A DNA stretch of 64,000 nt from Atopsyche davidsoni (GCA_022113835.1 JAILWY010000012.1:15872001-15936000); one strand, 5' to 3'. Shown: positions 37,051-48,005, counted from the stretch's first letter. Notes: a model not told the origin generated them from the letters alone. A program made the numbers and translations.

Positions 37051-37761
37051 AAAAAATCCATGCACCCCTGGTCACATAAATTAGCAGCATACTATAGCAT
37101 GGTACACCGGCTAGTTAAATTACCGCTAGAATTAGAAGCATTCAATGAAGAATTAAAAATAATAAAATCAATTGCAGCAAGTAATGGTTACCCAAATAAT
37201 ATTATTGATAAAATCCTTATTAAAAAATCATATGCAAAAAACTCTATTCAGATATACCCTGTTAGCCGTAGCGATGAAGAGAAGCCGTTTAGATGCATTG
37301 AATATTTTGGTCAAATCTCACTTGATATTTGCAAACAATTACCAGAATTTAAAATGGCCTTTAAGAATAGAAGCAACTTAGGAATACTTTTAAAAAATAG
37401 TAAGGACAAAGTTGATGCCTTCCAAAAGAGTGGAGTCTACAAATTAACGTGTGATGACTGCAAAGCTATGTACATTGGTCAAACAGGTCGTAGTTTTGCA
37501 ACAAGATACAAAGAGCATCTGGCTTCTTTTAAAAATAATAAATTAGATTCACAATTTGCAATACATCTTAATGACAGTAAACATAAGTTAAATGTTGATA
37601 ATAAGCCAAGTCTCCTTCATGTTTCCAATAAAGGCTATAGACTTAATATTTTGGAGCAATTAGAAATAATTAAGCACCAAAATCTAGAATTCCCTTTGAT
37701 CAATGAACAACTTAACAACCATAATTCTCCCCTTCTTAATATTTTTAAAAATACAATGTGA
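37051..37761 (+). pseudogene. Penelope-like protein, C-terminal part with GIY-YIG endonuclease
   Basis: An open frame runs from an ATG at 37039 (inside the inverted arm, so not the original start) to a stop at 37761, 240 codons. Residues about 7-130 correspond to the region after the reverse-transcriptase palm in Penelope-like proteins (SHKLAAYYSMVHRLVKLPL). Residues 132-210 form the GIY-YIG endonuclease: GVY at 132-134, C138 and C141 of the class-specific zinc-binding pair, YIG at 145-147, R151, R156, H160, and E206 in the late helix. The reverse-transcriptase fingers and palm, including the catalytic aspartates, are absent. The frame is intact, so it is young but incomplete. Whether it is transcribed is unknown. 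Confidence 0.9.
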
Positions 37762-37993
37762 TTCTGCTTCCAAACTAATTGCTTTCAGGTGGCGGCCAGG
37801 ACAGCCAGGAATCATCATAAAATAGTTTATTTAAGTACTTAGTATTAAAATTATTGCTGTTAATGTCATTTTAATGGGGTTTCACAGCACCCAATAGAAG
37901 CAATTTTTTCCACATAAATTTGTAATATCTATGACTCATGTAATTTTGTTGATTTTGTTATGTATAAACTCGTGTTTTCTATATAGAATCAGT

Positions 37994-38026
37994 CTTGAAG
38001 ATGCCGTGTTCGGCGAAAGAGCTCTC
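37994..38026 (+). ncRNA. Hammerhead-like motif in 3' part of Penelope-like element
   Basis: It contains the UUGAAGAU core, a GCCG/CGGC hairpin, GAAA, and the 8-base palindrome AGAGCUCU followed by C. The non-canonical features are U at position 3 and an extra U before helix II. It lies about 230 bp after the stop codon, where the 3' pseudo-LTR of Penelope-like elements would be. A dimeric ribozyme pairing through AGAGCUCU is plausible. Helix I pairing is not obvious. Confidence 0.55.
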
Positions 38027-38093
38027 GCTATAAGCAAAATAAACGTAGTCTCCAAAACCATTTGGTTTTATTTTATTGTTACCTATATATAAT

Positions 38094-38639
38094 ATATTTT
38101 AAAAAATCAACTGGTCAATAAATATTTTCAATAACTTATCTGTTTTGTTTATTTATTTGATGCAACAATTTTGTTAAATAATACATTGTCTCAAAAATAT
38201 AATACAATTATATTGTCTATTTTGATGCTAAGTTATAGTGATTTCTTTAAACGAATATATTTATATATAACGTTTCAATACTTTTAACATTTTTTTACGG
38301 AATAAGAGACTATGATTTATTATTAAAATTCAAATATTTTTGGTAGTGTATTGGAGCATGTAATATATCAGTATAACGGCATCAAAGTTGAATTTTATTC
38401 AGGGCAAATGAGTTTCCGGTGCCAGGTAATATCCGATAGAACCTTCATCTCGTGGATATTGCCTTCTCGCCTACAAAATGATATTCTTCTCTCCGAGATA
38501 TTGGCAGAGGCGCCCAGAGCAACACAGTAGCGAGCAACATGTTGCAACATTATCACCTCACTTCGACAATCCCCATTAAGAACTGTTGGAGAATCCGGCC
38601 CGAGAAACTAGCAGCTGAAAGTACTGAAGAATTATATGG
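38094..38639. other. Non-coding sequence
   Basis: AT-rich to about 38390, then a more complex GC-richer section from about 38390 to 38640. No gene is recognised. Confidence 0.45.
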
Positions 38640-39409
38640 CCGTAGATCTTCTCGTGTTTGTGTGGATGTGGCACACGGAGTGTTACGTCTTTATCTGTTT
38701 GCTTGCGTATAATTATATTACAGTATAAGTAAAGAATCTTAGACTGAACACACATAATAATATATTATTGTACCGCTGAACCAAATAATAAAAGATCTTC
38801 TCGTGGTTGTGTGAATTTAGTACATGGCGTGTTTTATGTTTGATTGCCAGCAGTTATAATAAAGTCAAGGCAAAAAATCATAAATATAACATTATTCTTC
38901 ATGCTGTATTGAGTTCTATTAAAAGTTTTAGTAATAGATTTTTTCAGTTTGCGTATGCTATTTTTTATTGATTAAATTACAAAGTATGCATATTTTATAA
39001 TAAGATTAAATTAATTCTGTTGTAAGGTTGAAGATCTTAACATGATATTTGACATCATTATTATTTTTTTTTATATGACTTTCAATACAAAGGATCATAA
39101 ACCCAACACATATAATGCCAAATTGCTTTCCAATTTTTATTTAAAACCGTTGAACTGTGGGGGTGTTAGTATAACTGTGTAGTTTTTATGTATCATATGA
39201 CGTGCCATAACGGTATCTATTTTCATTCTTACAATTATATGAGTATAAATACATAAACTAGTTATAAAATTGCTGGCATTGACGTCTTATTTCATAAAAT
39301 CTATCGTTATTTAAAATATCCGATTTTAAAGTACCGGCAGTAGATCTTCCTGTGTTTGTGTGGATTCAGTACATGGAGTGTTATATCTTTATCTGTTTGT
39401 CTGCTTGCC
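38640..39409 (+). repeat. Three direct repeats of about 70 bp
   Basis: Related segments occur at 38640-38709, 38792-38850 and 39336-39409. The common pattern is AGATCTTCTCGTGTTTGTGT, then GGAT and ACATGGAGTGTTA-TCTTTATCTGTTTGCTTGC, with differences between copies. The spacing is unequal (about 150 and 545 bp), so this is not a simple tandem array. It could be duplicated regulatory sequence or parts of an unknown element. The frame at 39352-39627 overlaps the third copy and has no known domain. Confidence 0.7.
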
Positions 39410-41104
39410 AAAAATTTGAAACTTATAAGGCTACCCCATTTTTCCCATTGGGCATATTGAATGAAAATTTATTTGTTTATTGCAAAAATATGTTTATAAA
39501 AAGGAATATTTTTACTATGAGAGATTTATCTTCTTGCTGCAAAAGTGGTATTCGGAAACCGATTTTTTTATTCTGTATAAATTCAGTTTTAATTTTAGAT
39601 TTAACAGAAAAGGGCTGTCAATTGTAAGGTCGCCAAAACTCTCTACTAAGAGACACAAGGCAGTTAAGTTATATATTGAAATTTATTTGGTAAATTCAAT
39701 TTAAAATATTAACTGTCAATATTGTATATTTTCTATTATAATTGAAAGTACTGTAAATTATATTATTATAGTACAATTTCCAGTGGCAAATTTACACAGG
39801 TACCGCCGTAAGTTAAGCACGTACTACAACAGTCCCCAGAAGCCTACCAAATCACAGTAATGCTCGAGCCCCACCCCCGGTTCCCTGAAGGCTTTCACGC
39901 GATGTTCTAAGGCTTTCTACATTGTTTGTTTACCAAATGAAAATGCCACGCGGTAAGTAAATGCAGTTTACAACAGTTATGGCGAAGTACCCACCTGCTG
40001 GCGAGACTTTTCATGGAGCTACCTGTATTTAGGGGTGATTTATTATATTTTTTTACGTGCATAAGGATTGCAGATTGCAGTGTAGCCTGTACAAAGTTTA
40101 GAATGCAAATTGGAATGTATTTTGGTTCTATTCCGCATTGAAAATTTATGAAATAAACATTTTCAAAAGTTATGCTACCTTTATACGTGTTCTGAAATAC
40201 AAACTAAAGCTTTGGGTACAACCCACATACTAAATCTGTACTAGGAAGGCATGTTTGTAAGTCTTGGCAGCCGTTTTTAAAATATGATTTAGGTTCTTGT
40301 GGTATAGAGTAATTTGAAGTTTTCTGTCCTCAGACGATGCGTTCTCCGTGCTGGGACCATCTTCAGGTCTCTGACCAAAAATCAGAGGACAAAAAACTTC
40401 ATCCAGCTCAACACTAAAATATTAAACAAAATCACATAATAAAAAAAATTACGAAATAAATAAAGCAAGACCATTTTGTGTTTTATGCACAAAAAATCGT
40501 TTCATTAATATTTTCTCAAGATTATCACAAATTCAAACAAATAGTGAATGTACGTAGAAACATAAAAAAGACGTAGCAGTGCCATTTTTATTTAAGCTAC
40601 ACTGCAAGTGCAGTCCATGACTATTTCCGAGCATGGTCTCAGTGTGACCAACATTAAAAAAAACATCAGGGGGTGATATCGCGAGACTGCACCGCCTCTG
40701 CGATTTTTTAGAGCCCGAACTCAGAAGTTTCCCCGGTACGAATGCGAGGTAATAACGGAAGATATAGCTGCTGGGAATACGAGGTTTTTTTTCGTTGCAA
40801 TGTACACGCTGTTGTGATTTATATTATCAAATGCAGAGCTTGTGAGTGAAATTTAAATATATATTTATAATACCAAAATATAATCTGCTCCTTCCCAAAA
40901 TCTAATAAATTTGTGGTCATTCTACTATAATGAATATTGGATATTAGCGCCTCACACACACACATAAATATATATGTAACATATATAAGACAAAAAATAA
41001 AAACACAAATTGATATCACTAAAAATGTAATCAATCGCTCGGCACATTTTTAATTACGATACGTCGCCATCCTTGGAACAAATTAGAGAGATTTTTGTGT
41101 GATA
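39410..41104. other. Non-coding sequence
   Basis: GC-richer patches at about 39800-39960 and 40615-40760. At 40318-40380 there is a segment similar to 51598-51640 (AAGTTTT, GACGATGC, GGACCATCTTCAGG). It resembles a decayed hammerhead-like motif read on the minus strand, but the GAAA and palindrome are lost. No exon is recognised. Confidence 0.45.
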
Positions 41105-41220
41105 TAAATGTTGTCCCAAAATTAACGGAAGATTTGTATTTGTCGCCATTTTTGCAGTAAAGTTTTGGGAACACTTAAAAAAATAACAATTTGACAGCTG
41201 ACAGTTTGAGGTTAGTAAAA

Positions 41221-41364
41221 ATGGAGCGTTACACGATAGAACAACGTGTCTTCATTATTGAACAATATTTCAAAAATAATGAAAGCTTGGCAGCTGCAGT
41301 TCGAAACTTTCATACAAAATATGGTCGGAATAGCATGGTCATTAGGCTTCAGCTCTTGTGTTAA
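41221..41364 (+). pseudogene. Mariner transposase N-terminal fragment, left arm
   Basis: 47 codons from ATG: MERYTIEQRVFIIEQYFKNN, then ESLAAAVRNFHTKYGRN, then unrelated residues and a stop. This is the first helix-turn-helix of the DNA-binding domain typical of insect mariner transposases. The frame breaks exactly where the inverted centre begins, so it was truncated by the fold-back rearrangement. Confidence 0.75.
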
Positions 41365-41373
41365 TTGATTTTT

Positions 41374-41508
41374 TTAAGCATGGAGACATACCATATTACA
41401 CGGACCATATTTTGTATGAAATTTTCGAACTGCAGCTGCCAAGGTTTCATTATTTTTGAAATATTGTTCAATAATAAAGACACGTTGTTCTATCGTGTAA
41501 CGCTCCAT
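41374..41508 (-). pseudogene. Mariner transposase N-terminal fragment, right arm
   Basis: The minus-strand frame encodes the same start (MERYTIEQRVFIIEQYFKNN, then ETLAAAVRKFHTKYGPCN) and ends at a stop in the centre of the element. It differs from the left arm by several substitutions, including S to T and N to K, so the duplication is not recent. Confidence 0.75.
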
Positions 41509-41620
41509 TTTGACTAACCTTAAACTGTCAGCTGTCAAATTGTTTTTTTAAGTGTTCCCAAAACTTTACTGCAAAACTGGCGACAAATTCAAATCTTGGC
41601 TTAATTTTGGGACATCCTAT

Positions 41621-42135
41621 ATAATTGAACTGTAGAAAATTGAATTCATTTCAAAACATGTTAAATAAAATCACATTCGCGAAAAAAATTTTTTTTTGTT
41701 TAAGAGTTAATTAAAATAGAGCGAAGACTATTTCCCGTTTAACTTCAGAGTTTCCGGTGCCTCTGCTTTTCAGGAGTGGAAACAATGCACTGTGCGGTGA
41801 GCTCGCTGTTTAGCAATCCACAATATTCCGAACTGTTGCGCCGGCTCATAGCGGTTGTCATACATTTATCTGCCGGACCGCGGGTTTCCGGCCACAGGGC
41901 ACCTGTCCGACCCTCGCCCAGCTGCTGTGTCCGGGGGTTGTGACTCATAATGAGAATACTGTGTGGATTCCTGCTTATGTTCATGTAAAAGCTATTGTTC
42001 GTGTGAATGTGAAAATGACAACATATTCATAAACCACATGAAAATTGACTGTATATTTTAAATTAATCTGTGATGCCGACACAGTATTTGAATACAGTAA
42101 TCGTATTTATTGTCTTAGATCTTATAATAAATCAG
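41621..42135. other. Non-coding sequence with a GC-richer island
   Basis: A GC-richer patch spans about 41740-41960. The minus frame at 41745-41984 lies over it without a recognisable domain. The rest is AT-rich. Confidence 0.45.
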
Positions 42136-42843
42136 ATCACTTTCTAGTCCGTTTTGCGAAAAATCGACTGCACCAATCAAAAAAATATAAATGCAAAGAG
42201 TTTGATACATCCCTTCTTCCGAATAAAATATATTTTTATTTCTTATAAATTTACTATTAATATGATAAATATGTGTTTTTTCGATTGAAGTATAGGAATT
42301 TGGAGATTCGTCATGTCCCTTTTCTAAGAGTCCTAAACATTCAAAAGTCTTTTTTTCAATTGGAATTAAAAGGTTAAATATAAACTCTGTGCGATATATT
42401 ATTTAATAAATTTAAAAAAAAAAATATTTAACAAACTTTGGTTTTGAAAAGTCGTTATTTTATCAAATTTTTCAACATCTTCAAGATTTTATTTTACCCT
42501 GAAAGTGAACGTTAATTAAGTAATAAAAAATATATAAATATAATTTATAGTTTTTTCAATACTTTGTAAAAGAATCAATCAAATTTGTAGCAAAATAAAG
42601 TGACAATTAAATTAATTAAATGACACGATTTCGCCAGGTAATGGACTGCCTCTGGTGTCTTGGAAAAGGGACATGACGAATCTCCAAATCCCTACACTTC
42701 AATCGGAAAAACACATTTATCATATTAATAGTAAATTTATAAGAAATAAAAATATATTTTTTTTAAATTTGTATCAAACTTTTTGCATTTATATTTTTTT
42801 GATTGGTGCAGTCGGTTTTTCGTAAAACGGACTAGAAAATGAT
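42136..42843. mobile_element. Long inverted-repeat element, family unknown
   Basis: The left arm (42136-42330) and right arm (about 42658-42843) are inverted copies of about 190 bp with around 90 percent identity by eye. They share TTTCTAGTCCGTTTT-CG at the outer ends and GGAGATTCGTCATGTCCCTT at the inner ends. The 327-bp centre is AT-rich and non-coding. There is no protein fragment and no clear target duplication. It could be a large-TIR MITE or a fold-back element. Confidence 0.75.
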
Positions 42844-43537
42844 AAAAAAAAACTCGATTATGGGACCTAGACCCTTAATTGTTCACATTCTTAGTTATAA
42901 TTGTAAAACAGTAATAAGTGGACTCAAAAACACAAGCAAAAATTAAAATATATACGATCCTAGAGCTTTATGATAATATTTCCATGTTATCATTTATTTG
43001 TAATTTGTCAACATTTTTAGACGTTTCACGACTGAAACTTTCAACTAGTGCTCGGAAGAAAAGAATACCAAAAATTGCAAAAAGGAATATTTAAAGCATC
43101 ATGGTCTTTTTCACATCTTAAACACGGCTTTAAATTTATATAAAAGTTACTAAGAGACGCATTAAACGGAGTACCTCATGTTTCACTACAAAAGTTCTGA
43201 TGAGAGGATCCGAGTTTTATGTTACCAGTGCATCTACCCGATCGCCTAACCGAGGACAAATTACCCGGCGCAGAGTGGCTCTAACTTACCTACCCTAAGC
43301 TGAGCACCCCCTTCCTTTACGGATTACACGAGAGCATCCCTGGAACTTGCACTAAAGTCCGAGCCTCTGTAATGGAGAACAACCGGCCGGAAGTGCCCAC
43401 CTGCTCATAGTATCAATAAATTATTAATTATTTAATCCATGCCCGGAAAATTTATGACATACCTTCATATAATTTTGTTTATTTCTTAATAAAAGATGGC
43501 ATTATTTAAAATTTTATATTGTGTATTCCGCATTTAT
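42844..43537. other. Non-coding sequence
   Basis: No exon is recognised. A GC-richer patch spans about 43200-43410. A short GACGTTTCACGACTGAAAC stretch at 43020 hints at a decayed hammerhead-like fragment but lacks the hairpin. Confidence 0.4.
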
Positions 43538-43690
43538 ATAGGTCGGTCCAATAAGTACTTAGCCTCACCGTATCTTAGTACCTAGTATCGCAAGAGAGAT
43601 TTACTATCGTGTAGTACATTCTCGTAGACGGCTACTGTCAAAGATTTCACTGCACTTATTCGTGAGCGTATTCAATAAAACGTCATAAAT
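43538..43690. mobile_element. Possible mariner end fragment
   Basis: Starts with TATA then GGTCGGTCCAATAAGTACTT, which resembles the terminal repeats of mariner elements, and a TA precedes it. No partner end or transposase piece is seen, so this may be a truncated element. The identification rests on resemblance of about 25 bp. Confidence 0.35.
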
Positions 43691-43758
43691 GCAGTTAAAA
43701 TTTCACTACCGATTGAGGTTTAAATTGTATGTATAATATTAAAAATTATTTGAAGAGA

Positions 43759-44065
43759 CAGGGGTGGCCAACCCAAGTGATCTTGCGGGCTACTTTGGAA
43801 ATACATCATAACTCCGCGGGCCACATATTAAACACTATAAACATTTTTTTGGAGTGAAAAATTAAAACATAATGAGTTATTATTATTGGGTTTACTCTTA
43901 TTTTTATATATAAACATAAAAAATATGATGATACAAGACATTATTTCGACAGTTCATTTTTGAATATATGAATGCACATTTTGTTGGTAGAGTGGATTTC
44001 TATTTAATTAATTTACCAAAAACTAATTTGAAAACTTTATCTGGGCCGTGGCTTGTTTTAAATGT
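43759..44065. mobile_element. Possible hAT-like non-autonomous element
   Basis: The left boundary reads CAGGGGTGGCCAACC and the next 60 bp include GCGGGCTACTTT and CCGCGGGCCACAT, a pattern typical of hAT transposon ends in animals. Near the right side, CTGGGCCGTGGCTTG at 44041-44055 may be the opposite end in decayed form. No coding remnant and no clear 8-bp duplication are visible. Confidence 0.35.
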
Positions 44066-45574
44066 ATGATTGTATTAATGCCTTATACTAGCCATTACAA
44101 TTTTAATATGATAAAGAATGCATTTTTCGAAAAAGGTTCATCTTCTTTTCTAATCGAGGGATAATTTATATCTATTATATAATTAATGAAAATATTTGAA
44201 TTGGGTACACTTTCCAGATACAAAGCTGTAACTGAATGAAAAGTTGGTGTTAATTTCATATCAATTAATTAATAAATCATACAATAAATATCAACTTAAT
44301 AAATTTGAATTTATGCAATATTTTATACGATTATATACAATTATACATCTATTAATTAATTAAAAATACAGTTTGATTTGGCAAACTTGATTGCTAGAAA
44401 ATTAAACGGTTTAAGCCGATTTCAAATCAATTAAAATGGCAAGATCCCCTCTTCATTTCCCATTCAAAAAACATAATAAAATTTCAATTAAGAAACACTT
44501 ACTGGCGGAATCTAATTAATACTCCAGGAAGTCCTATTGACTCGGCCGCCATGACACCTCCAAGAGGGAGGCCGACCTACCCTTGGACTATTCATGCCTT
44601 ACAATTACTTTTATTACAATTTGACAGATCTTTTTCTTGCTTATTAGATCCTTCAAATATACCTTAAAAAATAATATAAAGTACATATAAAATTGTATCT
44701 CAAAAACTACAATAACTTAATTATTTCAAATAATTAATCAAAACGATACCTGTAATTTTAAAAACAGTGTTTCAGTAAATATGAAATTAAACTTACGTAT
44801 TTATTTATTAAATTAAAAAAGGTGCTACGATATCAAGAGGAGTATACACATTTTTATATTTTTTATCATTCTGTATATTTTTGTCAAACATTCGCTTTTA
44901 TGTTTTTCCCTGACATAGTTAACGAACATTTTCATCGTTTACGATTCCTTTTACAGCAAGTGCATTTTACAGAAAATCTCTTTGTCGAAATTTCCACGGA
45001 AAATATAACTACACTCATTCTTACGACGCGTTTCCGGGACACAAGCTTCTCTTACCAACTTGTAAATAGTTATATAAGTTTATGCCCTCATTATTTTGTG
45101 CAATGCAATGCTAAGCAAATGTACTTAAATTAAATTATATTTGTCGTCTAATTCAAAGTATTTTATGGTCAGAAAGTTTTGTGGATTAAGTATCTATTTA
45201 TTTAAGTTTAAAATAATGTTTCTGAATACACTTTGATAAAACATACTTTAACATTCAAAATAAATCAAATTATTTTTTTTAATAAAGTGTTTGAAACTGA
45301 AATAATACAGTCCACTAGTATTCCCGAACCTTTGGAGAACTTGTGAATTAATCCCGAAGAAGTAGAACAACTGAAGCGAAAATAATGTACTTAGGGGTCG
45401 TCGCCAACATTGTATATCAATTAACCATGTAAAAATACTTCGTGGTTGTATTCTAAAATATCTGCAATAAGACTATTTTTTAAAACACAAGAATCACGTT
45501 TTTAAGATCAATTAAAAAAATATTGATTAATAAGTTGATTGACAACTTTCATATATAAATCGACAACAATGTAG
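44066..45574. other. Non-coding AT-rich sequence
   Basis: No exon or repeat is recognised. A small GC-richer patch lies at about 44535-44600. The 103-codon frame at 44822-45133 is in AT-rich sequence and has no known domain. Confidence 0.5.
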
Positions 45575-46047
45575 TGGAGAGAGTTAAAAGATTTAGGCGG
45601 TTGGTTGAATGAGAACTGGGATCCTGACCAAGAAATTAAAGTGAAGATTGAGAGAGCTCGCAGTAAATTTAATAATTTGAGGAAAGTACAATGGTCAAGA
45701 GATTTAACGCTGATATCTCGATGGAGATTCACCAAATGTTTTATCGTCTCAGTTTTATTTTATGACGTCGAAGCTTGGATACTCAAGACAGCTACTATGC
45801 AAAGAATTGAGGCGTTTAAAATGTAACTGTTTACCATGGGTTGACTGCGTCACAAATGAAAGAGTCTTGCACAGAATGCGCAAATAAAAGAAACTCTTGG
45901 CGTTGGACAAGGAAAAATCGAAGAAAAAAGGGGCATTGGAAGTAGGAAGGCTTGAGATCGGAAGTGCAGCCGGATGAGGTAGGCAACCAACTGGGGTAGG
46001 TCACCAACCTCTTATGAGGGTAAGCAACATAAGAAGAAGAAAAAATA
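45575..46047 (+). pseudogene. Non-LTR retrotransposon (RTE-type) reverse transcriptase, C-terminal remnant
   Basis: In-frame from 45575 to a stop at 45826 the translation includes LGGWLNENWDPDQEIKVKI and RWRFTKCFIVSVLFYDVEAW, then ATMQRIEAFKM. This is the stretch after the palm in arthropod endonuclease/reverse-transcriptase LINE proteins. After a stop and a frameshift, WVDCVTNERVLHRMRK is readable near 45837-45885, and further on a GKIEEKRGIGSRKA-like piece. The copy ends in an AAG-rich tail at about 46030-46047. It is 5'-truncated, has several stops, and is inactive. Confidence 0.8.
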
Positions 46048-47511
46048 TTATTGCAGAATCCAGACTAGAACACGGAAAGCATCTGAAAGCAAACGCAGAT
46101 TGTATTAGGCTCTCGTCAAAGTTAGGGGTGTAAAAATAGTCGCGGCGTTATCAGGAGCATCCCCGCTGGCTCGGGGCGGACAAAGGACGCCCTCGGCGGG
46201 GAGGCGTCCTGTGAAAACCGGGCGCCGAGACAAAGGCTTGACGGGGACATTTTTGCCGTTATTCTAATGCCGGCGGGTTTCGGTCTTTCGGGGGATCATT
46301 GTTGGACGTAATTAAAAATGCCACAAGAATGTAAAAAGCTTCCCCCGGCGAGGACGAATGGAGTCCATTTGTAAAAATTGACAATCATTTTTATTTTTAA
46401 TGAAATCGTTTGAATTCATTTTTTTTTTTGGAGTATCTCATACCAAGTTTTGAGAGATTATATTTGATTAACAAATGGTTTTCAAGCTGTGATACATAAA
46501 TATTTATTTTTAGATACATTTGCGTTGAATTTCATATTTCTACATTCCACAAAACTGTGTAACTTATAAAAGGGGTGGACCTAATTTTTCAATTTTACGT
46601 TTTATATAAAAAACCACTTTTAGTGTGCATGATAAATAATTGTGTCAGATTAATGATCTACGTTGTAATATATATTTTATGCCACTAAATTAACATGAAG
46701 TCTGTTAAACATAAATTTACATTGTACTATTAAATATGCTTTGTATCTTCGTTAGTTTTTAATTCATTAGCAAGCAAAAGAACTTCAACAGTGGGCCTGT
46801 GACAAAGGGAAGCGTATATGAGTCTTCTTTGACGTTAAAAAGATACCAGTTGCCAGTTACCAGTTATTGGAAGTAGGTTGCAAGTTACTACCTTTCCATA
46901 TTGTTCTTTGGATACTTTCTTTGTCAGTTATCAAATAAAAGAAATATTAATTATGAAAAACTTGCAAACATTGAGAGTTTCATGAAAAGAAAACTTTTCT
47001 GAAAACTACTGTTCTCACTTTACAAAACAATTATTAATTCCATCAGCTGCATTTTGCAGAGTGATTTTTTATGTCTATTTTTTATATATATTTTTTTCAA
47101 AATATTATATAACCAAAGAATAATCGTATTGATTATTACAGTTTAAAATCATATCATCCTGGATTTAAACGCTAATGATAGGTACTGGCTTAAATCAATA
47201 TTAACTAGTTAAGTTATGGTTATATTGACTGGTTTATTGGTTGATTGACCTGTTTCTCGGTGCCAATATCTCAGTAATTACTGGTCGATACAGATATTTG
47301 CATGGAATATGTTTTAAATGGCGTAAATTGTACAGTATCTGTTTTTTTTTTATTTTAAATTTAAAAATGTCAATGCAATAAAATAATAATACAATATATT
47401 AAATATTTTGTTCATTCAAAAATTACTTCTGTAATTTTACTTACATTATTTTTTTACTGCTGTAATAAGTAGAATAAAATTAATCATAGTTATAATATGA
47501 TGCCCTCACAG
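46048..47511. other. Non-coding sequence with a GC-rich island
   Basis: A strong GC-rich, CpG-containing patch spans about 46135-46375, directly downstream of the LINE remnant. The rest is AT-rich. A short internal repetition (CCAGTTGCCAGTTACCAGTT) occurs near 46850. No exon is recognised. Confidence 0.5.
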
Positions 47512-47540
47512 TTTGAAGAGGCGCTTAAAAGGCGAAAGCT
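47512..47540 (+). ncRNA. Hammerhead-like motif, degenerate
   Basis: It reads UUUGAAGAG, an imperfect hairpin from GCGCUU to AAGGC, GAAA, and the palindrome AGCU followed by A. It fits the same order as the other motifs, but the hairpin has a bulge and a tight loop. No element boundaries are visible. Confidence 0.3.
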
Positions 47541-47690
47541 ACAACAAACCAGTATAATGGACCTCTCCCACCTTTTTGACTATTCATATTTGTTATTTGG
47601 GATTACACACCATTCTTGTGAAAATAAATCATTTAATTTTACGCAAATGTTTAAATATGAATATTTAATTTAATACAGCGATGACTACTT

Positions 47691-47994
47691 AATTATAATA
47701 ATAAAAGTACCTTTGTATTTTGTCTTCACTTTGAGTTTATTAAAATTATTTGCATTACTAGTTTCGACCCAATACACTGGGTCATCATCAGATGCTTAAC
47801 TAAACTAGTCTTTTTTTTATTTATCTTTTTATTTATTAACTAATATTATTTTTTGTTTTTGGACATTTTTAGCTAGTTTAGTTAAGCATCTGATGATGAC
47901 CCAGATTACTCAAAGTAAAGACAAAATACAAAGGTACTTTTATTATGATAATAATAAAGGATCTTCACGAATCAAATGCCTTGTCCCTCAACAA
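47691..47994. mobile_element. Small palindromic element with hammerhead-like motifs, copy 1
   Basis: The insertion of 304 bp is flanked by the 11-bp direct repeat GATGACTACTT at 47680-47690 and 47995-48005. Inverted arms run from about 47692-47810 and 47872-47960. The left arm carries a complete hammerhead-like motif and the right arm one that is cut after the first hairpin strand. Read on the minus strand, it begins with TTGTTGAGGGACAAGGCATT, the same boundary as the copy at 54240-54446. It is non-coding. Defined ends plus target duplications show that this is a genuine mobile family. Confidence 0.8.
47757..47809 (-). ncRNA. Hammerhead ribozyme-like motif, best copy
   Basis: On the minus strand the canonical core CUGAUGA is present, followed by one extra U, a 5-bp hairpin (GACCC/GGGUC), GAAA and the palindrome ACUAGU, then A. 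Sequence after that A (AUGC, just outside the stated span) pairs with GCAU just before CUGAUGA as a 4-bp helix I. Helix III can form between two molecules through ACUAGU, or within the copy because ACUAGU recurs at its 5' side. Cleavage would be after the A that follows ACUAGU. This is the motif most likely to be active in the window. Confidence 0.65.
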
Positions 47995-48005
47995 GATGAC
48001 TACTT

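Larger units (their letters stand above)
36425..38093 (+). mobile_element. Truncated Penelope-like element with inverted 5' copy
   Basis: The insertion is flanked by a 13-bp direct repeat, ACCTATATATAAT, at 36425-36437 and 38081-38093. Inside, a 575-bp left arm (36476-37050) is the inverted copy of the 575-bp right arm (37507-38081). Segments I compared base by base were identical and the arm lengths match. A unique 456-bp centre (37051-37506) and a 38-bp left extension complete it. Most of the reverse-transcriptase coding part is missing. Penelope-like elements often insert as truncated copies with an inverted partial copy at the 5' side, which fits well. The near-perfect arms suggest recent insertion. 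Confidence 0.9.
41105..41620. mobile_element. Mariner-derived fold-back element
   Basis: The left half (about 41109-41330) and right half (about 41395-41618) are inverted copies that begin near TGTCCCAAAATTAA. Each encodes the same N-terminal piece of a mariner transposase. The centre of about 65 bp is unique. TA-rich dinucleotides flank both ends. It can be mobilised only if a full transposase exists elsewhere, and a transcript across it would form a long hairpin. Confidence 0.8.

Noticed and set aside
36796..37065. 89-codon minus-strand frame as a separate gene
   Set aside because: It is the inverted copy of the C-terminus of the Penelope-like protein.
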